41,261 nucleotides of DNA from Flavobacterium sp. (GCA_024644655.1 JAHEHJ010000016.1:1-41261); one strand, 5' to 3'. Shown: positions 16,193 to 24,026, counted from the stretch's first letter. Notes: generated from the sequence alone by a model not told the origin. Numbers and translations: made by a program.

Positions 16193-16825
16193 ATGCCGTT
16201 ACTAAAAACCATTGATTTAAAGCCCGGTACTCGTTTGTTTTTGTGGAAAATCACAGAGCGTTATGACGAATTGCGACAAGATATGGAATTGAATTCCAAT
16301 TCCTTGACACGATTGGCTGGGATGAAATCAATGGCTCACCAAAGGGGGTTCTTAGGGGTGCGTAAACTTTTGCAAGTGGTAGGATATCAGGATTCAGACT
16401 TGTACTATGATGAAAATGGGAAACCTCATTTAAAGGATGGAACCTATATTTCAATATCGCACTCTCATGATTTTTCTGCAATTGTATTAAGTGATGCTCT
16501 TATTGGCTTAGATTTGGAATTGCTCAAAGAAAAAACGCTGCGTATAGCCTCCCGTTTTATGGATGTGAGCCATATAGAAGGGCTTACTATAAATGACCAA
16601 ATTAAGAAAGCAACAGTTGTATGGGGAATTAAAGAAGCTATATTTAAAATAAAAAACGAAAAAGGAATAAGCTTTCCGTTACATATTTTTGAAGCTCCCT
16701 TTCAATTAAAGGACAAACAATGTACGGCTGAATTGCGTTTTAATAATCAAGTAGAATCTTTTTCCATTCAGTTTGATTTTGTGGATGAATATGTGCTTGT
16801 TTGTGCCATGAAACTAAACCTATGA
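16193..16825 (+). CDS. 4'-phosphopantetheinyl transferase superfamily protein
   Basis: Transfers phosphopantetheine from CoA to a carrier-protein serine. The 210-residue protein is in the size range of Sfp-type enzymes. The middle and C-terminal half carry the motifs YISISHSHDFSAIVLSD, GLDLELL (the magnesium-binding GxDxE position) and VVWGIKEAIFK (the WxxKEA motif). The target carrier protein is unknown; no polyketide or peptide synthase is in the window. First gene of an overlapping operon: its TGA overlaps the ATG of the GGGP synthase gene (ATGA). Confidence 0.88.
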   Translation: MPLLKTIDLKPGTRLFLWKITERYDELRQDMELNSNSLTRLAGMKSMAHQRGFLGVRKLLQVVGYQDSDLYYDENGKPHLKDGTYISISHSHDFSAIVLSDALIGLDLELLKEKTLRIASRFMDVSHIEGLTINDQIKKATVVWGIKEAIFKIKNEKGISFPLHIFEAPFQLKDKQCTAELRFNNQVESFSIQFDFVDEYVLVCAMKLNL

Positions 16826-17535
16826 AACAACTGTATACCGATATAGTCCATGCCAAAAAAACTGGAAAGCAACTGTTGGCTATCTTACTCGACCCTGAAA
16901 AAATAAAAGTAGAGGATATTCCTCTTTGGGCTAAACGAATTAATCAATCACCAGCTACCCACCTTTTAGTAGGGGGGAGTTCTTTTGAAGGTTCGCATTT
17001 GGATGACATGATTCGTGAACTGAAAAAGGGAATATCCTTGCCAATTTTACTTTTCCCAGGTCATTATAATCAGATTTCAACAGAGGCAGATGGAATATTG
17101 TTTTTACAATTGCTTTCAGGAAGGAACCCCGATTATTTGATTGAGCACCAAATTCAAGCAGTTCCTCTATTAGAATCAACAGATTTAGAAGTAATATCCA
17201 CAGGCTATATTTTAATAGAAAGCGGACACGAAACAGCCGTAGCCCGAGTGAGTAAAACACAACCATTATCTCATACTGATTTTGATTATGTGGCACAAAC
17301 AGCCAAAGCAGGGGAATATATGGGTAATGCGTTGGTGTATTTAGAAGCGGGTAGTGGCGCGTCTCAGGCAGTACCCTTGGAGATGATTTCCACAGTAACC
17401 CAACGAATAACTATTCCAATACTAGTTGGGGGCGGAATTCGTTCGTCAAAAGCTATTGCAGCTGCTTATGAAGCAGGAGCTACTATGGTAGTTATTGGGA
17501 CTGCTTTTGAACAAAACTTACACTTTTTTGACTAA
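16822..17535 (+). CDS. Geranylgeranylglyceryl phosphate synthase family protein (PcrB-like)
   Basis: TIM-barrel prenyltransferase that joins a polyprenyl diphosphate to glycerol-1-phosphate, the first ether bond of archaeal-type lipids. The 237-residue product starts at the ATG overlapping the preceding stop codon; an ATG at 16801 lies inside the upstream gene and is not used. Family features seen: LLAILLDPEKI, HLLVGGSSFEGSHLDDMI, ILLFPGHYNQIS, IESGHETAVARVS and the phosphate-binding VGGGIRSSKAIAAAYEAGATMVVIGTAFEQN. Bacteroidota carry group II members; the physiological prenyl donor and product here are unknown. It overlaps the PnuC gene by one base (TAATG). Confidence 0.9.
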   Translation: MKQLYTDIVHAKKTGKQLLAILLDPEKIKVEDIPLWAKRINQSPATHLLVGGSSFEGSHLDDMIRELKKGISLPILLFPGHYNQISTEADGILFLQLLSGRNPDYLIEHQIQAVPLLESTDLEVISTGYILIESGHETAVARVSKTQPLSHTDFDYVAQTAKAGEYMGNALVYLEAGSGASQAVPLEMISTVTQRITIPILVGGGIRSSKAIAAAYEAGATMVVIGTAFEQNLHFFD

Positions 17536-18152
17536 TGTTTGACTTCTTTTTTTCTCAATATAAAAACTATCCTACATCTGATATTCTATTAGAAAATGGT
17601 GCTATTCTCTTCGGATTGCTCAGTGTATGGTATGCCAAAAAAGATGTAATTTGGGTTTTCCCAACAGGAATTGTCAATACAGCAATTTATGTGTATTTGC
17701 TCTGGAAATGGTCTTTGTTAGGGGATATGATGATTAATTTTTACTACGTAGTAATGAGCATCTATGGCTGGTATTATTGGACTCGCAAAAAAGGAACCGA
17801 ATTGGAACATCCCATTAGCCGAACTACTACGCAAGAAAAATGGAAAGCTATTGTTATTTTTTTGGCAACAATTGGCTTTGTAGTCGTGGTTTACACAATT
17901 TTTGATAAATTTACCCATTGGACTTCGTATGTAGATACCCTTGTGACGGGTATTTTCTTTGTGGGGATGTGGTTAATGGCCAAACGAAAACTAGAGAACT
18001 GGTTACTTTGGATTATTGGTGATTTGATTTCAATTCCCCTCTATTTTGTCAAGGGCTATACCTGTACGAGTATTCAATATTTAATTTTTACTATTATTGC
18101 CCTTTATGGCTATATCGCATGGAAAAAAGGTTTACAACAGAAGAGTATTTAA
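17535..18152 (+). CDS. PnuC-family vitamin transporter (nicotinamide riboside or thiamin)
   Basis: The 205-residue membrane protein has about seven hydrophobic segments and the family motifs GLLSVWYAKKDVIWVFPTGI and VVMSIYGWYYWTRKKG, the latter with the WxxW signature. PnuC proteins take up nicotinamide riboside by facilitated diffusion, while the closely related PnuT takes up thiamin. No nadR-type kinase is adjacent, but a thiamin-riboswitch-controlled TonB receptor lies 2.2 kb downstream on the same strand, so a thiamin substrate is possible. It sits inside an operon, overlapping the gene before it by 1 base and the one after by 34. Confidence 0.88.
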   Translation: MFDFFFSQYKNYPTSDILLENGAILFGLLSVWYAKKDVIWVFPTGIVNTAIYVYLLWKWSLLGDMMINFYYVVMSIYGWYYWTRKKGTELEHPISRTTTQEKWKAIVIFLATIGFVVVVYTIFDKFTHWTSYVDTLVTGIFFVGMWLMAKRKLENWLLWIIGDLISIPLYFVKGYTCTSIQYLIFTIIALYGYIAWKKGLQQKSI

Positions 18153-19717
18153 GAACTACATATCAGTTTACTGACGCCGATTTTAAACAAATTAAGGCTA
18201 AAGGAATTGCTTTAGATAAAATTGAAGGAGAACTGTTGTTATTTCAATCGGGAATTCCTACCATTACATTAGACCGTCCAGCGACTATAAATGATGGAAT
18301 TGTTAGGTTAACCGAAGAGGAATTCCAACACTATGCCTTGTTGTTTGATCGTAATAAGACAGCTTTAAAATTGAAAAAATTTGTCCCTGCATCAGGAGCT
18401 GCAAGTCGAATGTTTAAATTTTTGAATGAATTTCTAAATGAGTTTGATGTTGAAAACGAAACAATCAATGCTTATATTAATAGAAAGAAAGATAAAAACT
18501 TACCCATATTTTTAGCAGGAATAGAAAAATTCCCTTTCTATAAAGAAGTCAAATCCAAATTAAAATCAGTACTCCCCAATTATTATGCTTTGGAATCTCA
18601 TGAAAAGAGCTACCATTTCATAAAAACAATGTTGGATCCAGCCCATTTTGATTTTGCAAACCAACCCAAAGGAGCTTTAGATTTTCATAAATACAACTCT
18701 CATATAGCAACACCTATAGAAGAGCATCTTAACGAATGTGCGTTTTATGCTGCTTCAAATGAAGTGTCTCATTTGCATTTTACAGTTTCGGAACATCATG
18801 AAGCCTTGTTTCAAAAAATAATACATGAAGTAAAAGCTAAAGTGGAGTATAAATACCAAACCAAACTTCATGTTGCCTATTCCTATCAAGATAGTAGTAC
18901 TGATACCATTGCTGTTGATATGGAAAACAATCCATTTCGCGACGAACAAGGAGCTTTAATCTTTCGTCCAGGTGGACATGGAGCCTTGATTCATAATTTG
19001 AATAATTTAAATGCAGATGTGATTTTTATTAAAAATATAGATAATGTTATCCAAAATCATATCCAAGAAATATCGGTCTATAAAAAAGGATTAGCTGGGA
19101 TGCTGTTGGATATCCAACAAGAAATATTTGAGATTTTGAGAGCAATAGATCAGCAAGTAGTAAATACAGACAGTATGCCTGTTGTACTTGATTTTATGAA
19201 AACGAAATTGGGTATAGATCTAACCGATGATTTTAAGGAATTGTCAATTCAAGATCAACTCGATTGTCTCTATCAAAAGCTAAATCGACCAATTCGAGTA
19301 TGTGGTATGGTTAAAAATGAAGGGGAACCCGGAGGAGGACCATTTTGGATTAGAAGTTACAAAGGAAATATATCGTTGCAAATAGTGGAGAGTTCCCAAA
19401 TCGACAATTGCAATACAGAACAAAAAGAAATACTAGCCAAATCCACTCATTTTAATCCAGTTGACTTGGTTTGTGGGTGTAAGAATTACAAAGGGGAGAA
19501 ATTTGATTTGCATCAGTTTGTTGATTCAAGTACGGGTTTTATTGTACATAAAAATAATAAAGGAAAAGAATTAAAAGGCTATGAACTGCCTGGGTTATGG
19601 AATGGTGCTATGGCCAAATGGATAACGATTTTTGTAGAAGTGCCTTTGGTTACCTTTAATCCTGTAAAAACAGTCAATGACTTGTTAAAACCAGCTCATC
19701 AACCCAACAATGAATAA
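18119..19717 (+). CDS. DUF4301-like protein of unknown function
   Basis: A 532-residue soluble protein with no signal peptide or membrane segment. From memory it resembles the Bacteroidota DUF4301 family; no function is established. Visible features: LKKFVPASGAASRMFKFLNEF (about 85-105), which is glycine/alanine-rich like a nucleotide-binding loop; IFRPGGHGALIHNLNNLNADVIFIKNIDNV (about 280-310), reminiscent of sugar-nucleotidyltransferase cores; CGMVKNEGEPGGGPFWIRS; and VDLVCGCKNYKGEKFDLHQFVD. These suggest a nucleotidyltransferase-like enzyme, which is inference. It overlaps the PnuC gene by 34 bp and arfB by 8 bp, so it is translated with them. Confidence 0.75.
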   Translation: MEKRFTTEEYLRTTYQFTDADFKQIKAKGIALDKIEGELLLFQSGIPTITLDRPATINDGIVRLTEEEFQHYALLFDRNKTALKLKKFVPASGAASRMFKFLNEFLNEFDVENETINAYINRKKDKNLPIFLAGIEKFPFYKEVKSKLKSVLPNYYALESHEKSYHFIKTMLDPAHFDFANQPKGALDFHKYNSHIATPIEEHLNECAFYAASNEVSHLHFTVSEHHEALFQKIIHEVKAKVEYKYQTKLHVAYSYQDSSTDTIAVDMENNPFRDEQGALIFRPGGHGALIHNLNNLNADVIFIKNIDNVIQNHIQEISVYKKGLAGMLLDIQQEIFEILRAIDQQVVNTDSMPVVLDFMKTKLGIDLTDDFKELSIQDQLDCLYQKLNRPIRVCGMVKNEGEPGGGPFWIRSYKGNISLQIVESSQIDNCNTEQKEILAKSTHFNPVDLVCGCKNYKGEKFDLHQFVDSSTGFIVHKNNKGKELKGYELPGLWNGAMAKWITIFVEVPLVTFNPVKTVNDLLKPAHQPNNE

Positions 19718-20111
19718 ACAACAACTGCTCAAAGAATTACAGTTTAAGGCAGTGCGAAGTTCTGGCGCTGGAGGGCAAAATGTCAATAAGGTTTCCTCAA
19801 AAGTGGTACTCACATTTAATGTAATGCAGTCTTTAGGTATAAACAGTCAAGAGAAGGAATTGGTGCTTCAACGCTGGGCTTCCAAGTTGACGACAGAACA
19901 AATTCTAGTGCTTCAATGTGATGAAGATCGAAGTCAATTCAGAAATAAAGCCATTGTAATCCAACGGTTTTTAGATTTGTTGGGTCAAGCCTTGATTGTT
20001 CCTAAGAAAAGAAGACCCACCAAAATTCCACGCTCAGTTATCGAAAAAAGAATTAAAGCCAAAAGGAATTGGTCAGAGATTAAGCAAAATAGACAAAAAC
20101 CTCAATTTTAA
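19710..20111 (+). CDS. arfB: Alternative ribosome-rescue factor ArfB (peptidyl-tRNA hydrolase)
   Basis: A 133-residue protein with the class I release-factor catalytic loop GGQ (residues 21-23, in RSSGAGGQNVNKVSSK). A lysine/arginine-rich C-terminal tail (KKRRPTKIPRSVIEKRIKAKRNWSEIKQNRQKP) enters the empty mRNA channel of stalled ribosomes. There is no codon-recognition domain, as expected for ArfB/YaeJ rather than a true release factor. It releases nascent chains from non-stop complexes. It is last in the overlapping operon, 8 bp inside the DUF4301-like gene. Confidence 0.93.
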   Translation: MNKQQLLKELQFKAVRSSGAGGQNVNKVSSKVVLTFNVMQSLGINSQEKELVLQRWASKLTTEQILVLQCDEDRSQFRNKAIVIQRFLDLLGQALIVPKKRRPTKIPRSVIEKRIKAKRNWSEIKQNRQKPQF

Positions 20112-20180
20112 AAGGAGCCAAAATTCATATAGGGAAGTGAATTTTTTTTATCCAAATCATGGTTAACCTAATTCTTTAGT

Positions 20181-20188
20181 TATCTTTG
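20181..20188 (+). promoter_or_regulatory. -7 element of the riboswitch/TonB receptor promoter
   Basis: TATCTTTG matches TAnnTTTG and ends just before the aptamer, so the transcript should begin at or just before the P1 stem. Confidence 0.65.
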
Positions 20189-20190
20189 CC

Positions 20191-20276
20191 CTGTCTCAAA
20201 GGGGTGCTCTAAATAACGAGCTGAGATTATACCCAACGAACCTAGAACAGGTAATGCTGTTTAGGGATTAGACAAG
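20191..20276 (+). ncRNA. TPP (thiamin pyrophosphate) riboswitch aptamer
   Basis: The conserved elements of the THI box are present in order: GGGGTGCTC (20201), ACGAGCTGAGA ending at 20226, TACCC (20230-20234), GAACCTAGAACAGGTAATGCTG (split around 20238-20259) and TTAGGGA (20261-20267). A 5-bp P1 closes the aptamer (TGTCT 20192-20196 with AGACA 20270-20274). It senses thiamin pyrophosphate and should repress the TonB receptor gene that follows 86 bp later. Confidence 0.93.
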
Positions 20277-20343
20277 ATAAAAGTGCACGTTTGTCCTGTC
20301 GAGAGTATCAATTTAATTTTAACCAAGAATAATTGCCCCTTTT

Positions 20344-20363
20344 ATTCGTAATTTTTTACGAAT
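20344..20363 (+). promoter_or_regulatory. Hairpin covering the start codon of the TonB receptor
   Basis: Perfect 8-bp arms ATTCGTAA and TTACGAAT around TTTT; the second arm includes the A and T of the ATG at 20362-20364. No SD sequence or terminator is seen between the aptamer and the gene, so this is the likeliest expression platform. CCCCTTT (20336-20342), next to it, is complementary to AAAGGGG (20198-20204) in the aptamer. Confidence 0.55.
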
Positions 20364-22512
20364 GGAAACACTATTCAAAACAAAAAGAACTCAAGCGGTT
20401 CTATTTTCTTTTATCTTCTTTCTTATTTCTCTCCATTCTTTTTCTCAAGAACCTGTCAAAGATTCAACCCAAGTCAACCTACTGGATGAAGTTTTAGTAG
20501 CGGCAGTTCGCGTTACCTCCAAAACACCTGTTTCATTTAGTAATATGAGTAAAGCCGAAATTCAATGGCGCAATTTGGGGCAAGACATCCCAATTTTAAT
20601 GAATTATTTACCTTCTGTAGTAACTACATCGGATGCAGGAAATGGTGTTGGATATACCGGAATACGAGTGCGAGGCAGTGATGCTACTCGCGTCAATGTG
20701 ACCATTAATGGAATTCCTTACAACGATGCGGAAAGCAGCGGAACTTATTTTGTAGACATGCCCGATTTTGCTTCATCTGTAGAGAGTTTGCAATTGCAAC
20801 GGGGTGTAGGTACGTCAACTAATGGCTCGGGTGCCTTTGGAGCCAGTTTGAATTTATTAACGGATAAATATTCCAAAGTAGCAAAAGGGGAAATATCCAA
20901 TTCATTCGGGAGTTTTGCTACCCATAAACATACGGTGAAATTCAGTACGGGGTTGCTTAATGATCATTTTGAATTGGCGGGCCGACTTTCAACTATAGGG
21001 TCTCAAGGGTATATAGATAGAGCATCATCCGATTTGAAATCCTATTTTTTACAAGGAACCTATGTGGGTAAAACTACCTTAATCAAAGCCTTGGTTTTTG
21101 GAGGAACCGAAAAAACCTATCAGTCTTGGTATGGTGTCGATTCTGAAATGTTGCATTTGCATAGCACCTTTAATTATGCAGGGATGTATGTAAATACCAA
21201 TGGAGATACTCAGTTTTATGACAATCAAACCGATAATTACCAGCAAGACCATTCGCAACTGCATTGGAACGAACAACTTTCAGACACATGGAGCACCACT
21301 ATGGCATTGCATTATACCAAAGGGAAAGGCTATTATGAAGAATATCAAAACGCCCAAGATTTTGCCGACTATGGTTTAGCCCCTATAACTATAAACGGTA
21401 CCCTCATCAATCAAACGGATTTAATCCGCCAAAAATGGTTAGACAATGATTTTTACGGAACTACCTTTTCAACAAATTATAAAAAGGAAAAATGGGATGT
21501 TGTTTTTGGAGGTAGTTGGAACCGGTATGAAGGGTTGCATTATGGCAAAGTGATTTGGGCTCGGTTTGCTTCTTCCAGTGAGTTAGGAAATCACTACTAC
21601 GATGATTTTGCAACGAAAACAGATTGCTCTTTTTTTGCCAAAGCCAATTACCAACTTTCAACCCAATGGAGTTTGTTTGGGGATTTACAATTCCGAAATG
21701 TGAATTATAAAGCCAATGGAGTTCAACCAGAATTGGTAAATGATTCGTTTGCTTTTTTCAATCCTAAAACCGGAATAACATTCAAAGCTAACGACAGCAA
21801 TACCTTTTATTTTTCCTATGCCAGAGCGAATCGTGAGCCCAATAGAACAGATTACGAAGGAGGCAATGTGACTTCAGAAAAGTTGGATGATTATGAATGG
21901 GGTTGGCGCTATGGTACACCAAAAGTAACTTTGAATGCCAATGTATATTGTATGAAGTACAAAGATCAATTAATCTTGACAGGAAACCTTGATGATGTGG
22001 GTAATCCAATACGATCCAATAGTGATCAAAGTTATCGATTGGGATTGGAAGTAGATGCTACATTTAAAGTAACCTCACAGTGGTATATGAAACCCAATAT
22101 AGCTTTGAGTCAAAATAAAAACAGTGATGTAAAAGCTGTGGTGAATGGAACTCTGGTATATTATGGTAAAAATGATATTGCCTATTCTCCCAATGTCATT
22201 GCGGGTAATATGTTGATTTTTAAGCCTAACGATGCCTTTCAAGTGGCCTATTTAACCAAGTTTGTTGGAAGTCAGTATATGAATAATAGGCAATCTCCCG
22301 AAGCCAAACTACCCGATTATTGCGTGAGTGATTTTACACTAACCTACGAGTATAAACCACAATCCGTTTTCAAATCGGTTGTTGTTACAGGAATGATTTC
22401 TAATATTTTCGATAAAGAATACTGTTCGAATGGGTATATGTATGATGTCTATCCCTATTATTATCCCCAAGCAGGAATGCATTTTTTAGCAGGACTAACA
22501 CTAAAATTCTAA
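20362..22512 (+). CDS. TonB-dependent outer-membrane receptor, probably for thiamin
   Basis: A 716-residue beta-barrel receptor. The signal peptide covers about residues 1-29 (ending HSFSQ), followed by a TonB-box-like LLDEVLVAAVRV. The plug domain (about 50-165) has YTGIRVRGSDATRVNVTINGIPYND and the terminal GVGTSTNGSGAFGASLNLLTD. The rest is the 22-strand barrel, ending in GMHFLAGLTLKF with a C-terminal phenylalanine. Control by the TPP riboswitch upstream points to uptake of thiamin or a derivative, as described for the THI-regulated outer-membrane receptors of Bacteroidota. No thiamin gene follows; the transcript ends at the terminator at 22513. Confidence 0.92.
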   Translation: METLFKTKRTQAVLFSFIFFLISLHSFSQEPVKDSTQVNLLDEVLVAAVRVTSKTPVSFSNMSKAEIQWRNLGQDIPILMNYLPSVVTTSDAGNGVGYTGIRVRGSDATRVNVTINGIPYNDAESSGTYFVDMPDFASSVESLQLQRGVGTSTNGSGAFGASLNLLTDKYSKVAKGEISNSFGSFATHKHTVKFSTGLLNDHFELAGRLSTIGSQGYIDRASSDLKSYFLQGTYVGKTTLIKALVFGGTEKTYQSWYGVDSEMLHLHSTFNYAGMYVNTNGDTQFYDNQTDNYQQDHSQLHWNEQLSDTWSTTMALHYTKGKGYYEEYQNAQDFADYGLAPITINGTLINQTDLIRQKWLDNDFYGTTFSTNYKKEKWDVVFGGSWNRYEGLHYGKVIWARFASSSELGNHYYDDFATKTDCSFFAKANYQLSTQWSLFGDLQFRNVNYKANGVQPELVNDSFAFFNPKTGITFKANDSNTFYFSYARANREPNRTDYEGGNVTSEKLDDYEWGWRYGTPKVTLNANVYCMKYKDQLILTGNLDDVGNPIRSNSDQSYRLGLEVDATFKVTSQWYMKPNIALSQNKNSDVKAVVNGTLVYYGKNDIAYSPNVIAGNMLIFKPNDAFQVAYLTKFVGSQYMNNRQSPEAKLPDYCVSDFTLTYEYKPQSVFKSVVVTGMISNIFDKEYCSNGYMYDVYPYYYPQAGMHFLAGLTLKF

Positions 22513-22543
22513 AAAAAGAGCCAGACATTGTCTGGCTCTTTTT
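22513..22543. terminator. Bidirectional terminator after the TonB receptor
   Basis: Perfect 15-bp arms AAAAAGAGCCAGACA and TGTCTGGCTCTTTTT; it runs into the stop codon of the convergent lipoprotein gene. Confidence 0.9.
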
Positions 22544-22961
22544 AATTGTATATAACAAGTGTGCTTCCATTCACATCGACACGATATTGTTTCATGGGAT
22601 AAGTTTGTCCAGCACACTGACCAGAGTACAAATTGTATACCGTATTTTCACAAGTACAAGTGGCATTGATACCGCTAATCGTCATCGGGCTGCCACAAGA
22701 AGAAAAAGCTTGGTTGGGGCAAGCCAAATCAAAAGCGACAAAACTACTTCCTGCATTAAAAACTACGATACCGCGAGCACCTTGTGAATAATCCACTATA
22801 TGATTGCTTGGAAATTGAAGATTGCTATAAGCGGGTAAGTTTAAATTGATTTGAAGGTTGACAGGGTAATTCGGGATATTGGGATTGTTGTTGTTTATAC
22901 GTCCTGTATCACAACTAAAAAGGGTAAGGACAAAGACAACAAACAGGATAGGGTTCTTCAT
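22542..22961 (-). CDS. Lipoprotein with a degenerate Rieske-like domain
   Basis: The 139-residue lipoprotein starts at ATG 22959-22961 (MKNPILFVVFVLTLFSC, lipobox LFSC). The in-frame ATG at 22992 overlaps a TAAATTTG promoter element and is rejected. The mature part resembles a Rieske fold: GIVVFNAGSSFVAFDLACPN, CTCENTVYNLYSGQ, then GQTYPMKQYRVDVNG. The iron-sulfur ligands do not fit: CxH is CPN, and CxxH is replaced by CTCE. A bound 2Fe-2S cluster is therefore unlikely; five cysteines remain. The function is unknown. It is a single gene. Confidence 0.75.
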   Translation of the reverse strand: MKNPILFVVFVLTLFSCDTGRINNNNPNIPNYPVNLQINLNLPAYSNLQFPSNHIVDYSQGARGIVVFNAGSSFVAFDLACPNQAFSSCGSPMTISGINATCTCENTVYNLYSGQCAGQTYPMKQYRVDVNGSTLVIYN

Positions 22962-22991
22962 TTTTAATTTTTTTGAATTACTATGGTTTAA

Positions 22992-22999
22992 CAAATTTA
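22992..22999 (-). promoter_or_regulatory. -7 element of the Rieske-like lipoprotein gene
   Basis: TAAATTTG on the minus strand, 30 bp before the chosen start codon; a TTG lies 15 bp further upstream, a rather short spacing. Confidence 0.5.
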
Positions 23000-23038
23000 T
23001 TTAATTAACTTTGACAAGCGTAAACAAACGCAGACAAA

Positions 23039-23067
23039 TTTGAAATAAATTAAAAATAGTATCTTTG
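23039..23067 (+). promoter_or_regulatory. Promoter of greA
   Basis: TTTG (23039-23042), 17 bp, TATCTTTG (23060-23067), 55 bp before the greA ATG. Confidence 0.75.
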
Positions 23068-23074
23068 CAAAAAG

Positions 23075-23099
23075 AAATCCCGTTGCGATGGGATTTTTT
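23075..23099 (+). terminator. Terminator-like hairpin in the greA leader
   Basis: Arms AAATCCC (23075-23081) and GGGATTT (23090-23096) with an 8-nt loop, running into a T-tract (23094-23099). It sits between the promoter and greA, where it could act as an attenuator. Confidence 0.5.
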
Positions 23100-23122
23100 C
23101 TATTTATATAAAAGAGGAAAAC

Positions 23123-23599
23123 ATGAGTAAAGTATCATATTATACTGCTGAAGGATTAAAAAAATTAAAGGACGAATTAGAGCAATTAAAAAGTATAGAA
23201 AGACCTAAAGCCTCTCAAGCGATTGCGGAAGCACGTGATAAAGGGGATTTGTCTGAAAATGCAGAGTACGATGCTGCAAAAGAAGCTCAAGGGATGTTGG
23301 AAATGAGAATTGCCAAAATGGAAGAAGTATATTCTAATGCGCGATTGATTGACGAATCTCAATTGGATGTTTCGAAAGTATTGGTACTGTCTAATGTAAA
23401 AATTAAAAACCAAGCCAATGGTATGGAAATGAAATATACCTTGGTAGCCGAAAGTGAAGCCGATTTAAAAACAGGTAAAATATCAGTTAGTTCACCCATA
23501 GGACGCGGATTGTTAGGGAAGTCAGTTGGAGAAGTAGCCGAAATTACGGTGCCTAATGGCAAATTGAATTTCGAAGTATTAGAGATTTCAAGAGACTAA
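23123..23599 (+). CDS. greA: Transcription elongation factor GreA
   Basis: Rescues backtracked RNA polymerase by stimulating transcript cleavage. The 158-residue protein has the N-terminal coiled coil (about 1-75) with the tip signature ARDKGDLSENAEYDAAKEAQ, carrying the acidic residues (D and E of GDLSENAEY) that enter the polymerase channel. The C-terminal FKBP-like domain contains SPIGRGLLGKSVGEVAEITVPNG. It is followed after 2 bp by the HIT gene, with which it forms an operon. A terminator-like hairpin lies in its leader. Confidence 0.98.
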   Translation: MSKVSYYTAEGLKKLKDELEQLKSIERPKASQAIAEARDKGDLSENAEYDAAKEAQGMLEMRIAKMEEVYSNARLIDESQLDVSKVLVLSNVKIKNQANGMEMKYTLVAESEADLKTGKISVSSPIGRGLLGKSVGEVAEITVPNGKLNFEVLEISRD

Positions 23600-23601
23600 C
23601 T

Positions 23602-23991
23602 ATGGCAAGCATTTTTACCAAAATCATCAACGGAGAAATACCGTGCTATACAATAACGGAAGACGATAATTATTTGGCCTTCCTAGATGTAAATCCCAAC
23701 GCAAAAGGTCACACCCTTTGTATTCCAAAACAAGAAATCAATAAGATTTTTGATATGGATGAGGAATTGTATTTGGGATTGATGAAATTTTCTAGAAAAG
23801 TAGCAATTGCCCTTGAAAAAACAGTTCCATGTAAACGTATCGGTGTGGCAGTAGTAGGGTTAGAAGTTCCACATACTCACGTGCATTTAATACCATTACA
23901 CGATATGGATGATATGCGATTTCAGCGAAAGGTAACGCTTGAAAAGGAAGAATTTGAAGCCTTAGCTCAGGCAATAAGCGCTAATTTATAA
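23602..23991 (+). CDS. HIT-family nucleotide-binding hydrolase
   Basis: A 129-residue histidine-triad protein, likely a nucleoside phosphoramidate or dinucleotide hydrolase (Hint-like). It begins SIFTKIINGEIPCYTITEDD, has the fold motif FLDVNPNAKGHTLCIPKQE, and the catalytic triad VPHTHVHLIPL (HxHxHx). The physiological substrate cannot be told. It starts 2 bp after the greA stop codon, and its own stop codon is inside a strong terminator. Confidence 0.93.
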   Translation: MASIFTKIINGEIPCYTITEDDNYLAFLDVNPNAKGHTLCIPKQEINKIFDMDEELYLGLMKFSRKVAIALEKTVPCKRIGVAVVGLEVPHTHVHLIPLHDMDDMRFQRKVTLEKEEFEALAQAISANL

Positions 23992-24026
23992 TACAAAACC
24001 CCGTTATTCCATAGCGGGGTTTTGTA
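23991..24026. terminator. Bidirectional terminator between the HIT gene and the histidine kinase
   Basis: Long stem: ATACAAAACCCCG pairs with CGGGGTTTTGTAT, with two further AT pairs inside. It overlaps the stop codons of both convergent genes. Confidence 0.9.

Noticed and set aside
16801..16821. Earlier start for the GGGP synthase gene
   Set aside because: It would lie deep in the PPTase gene; the ATG overlapping the stop codon fits coupling and the family N-terminus.
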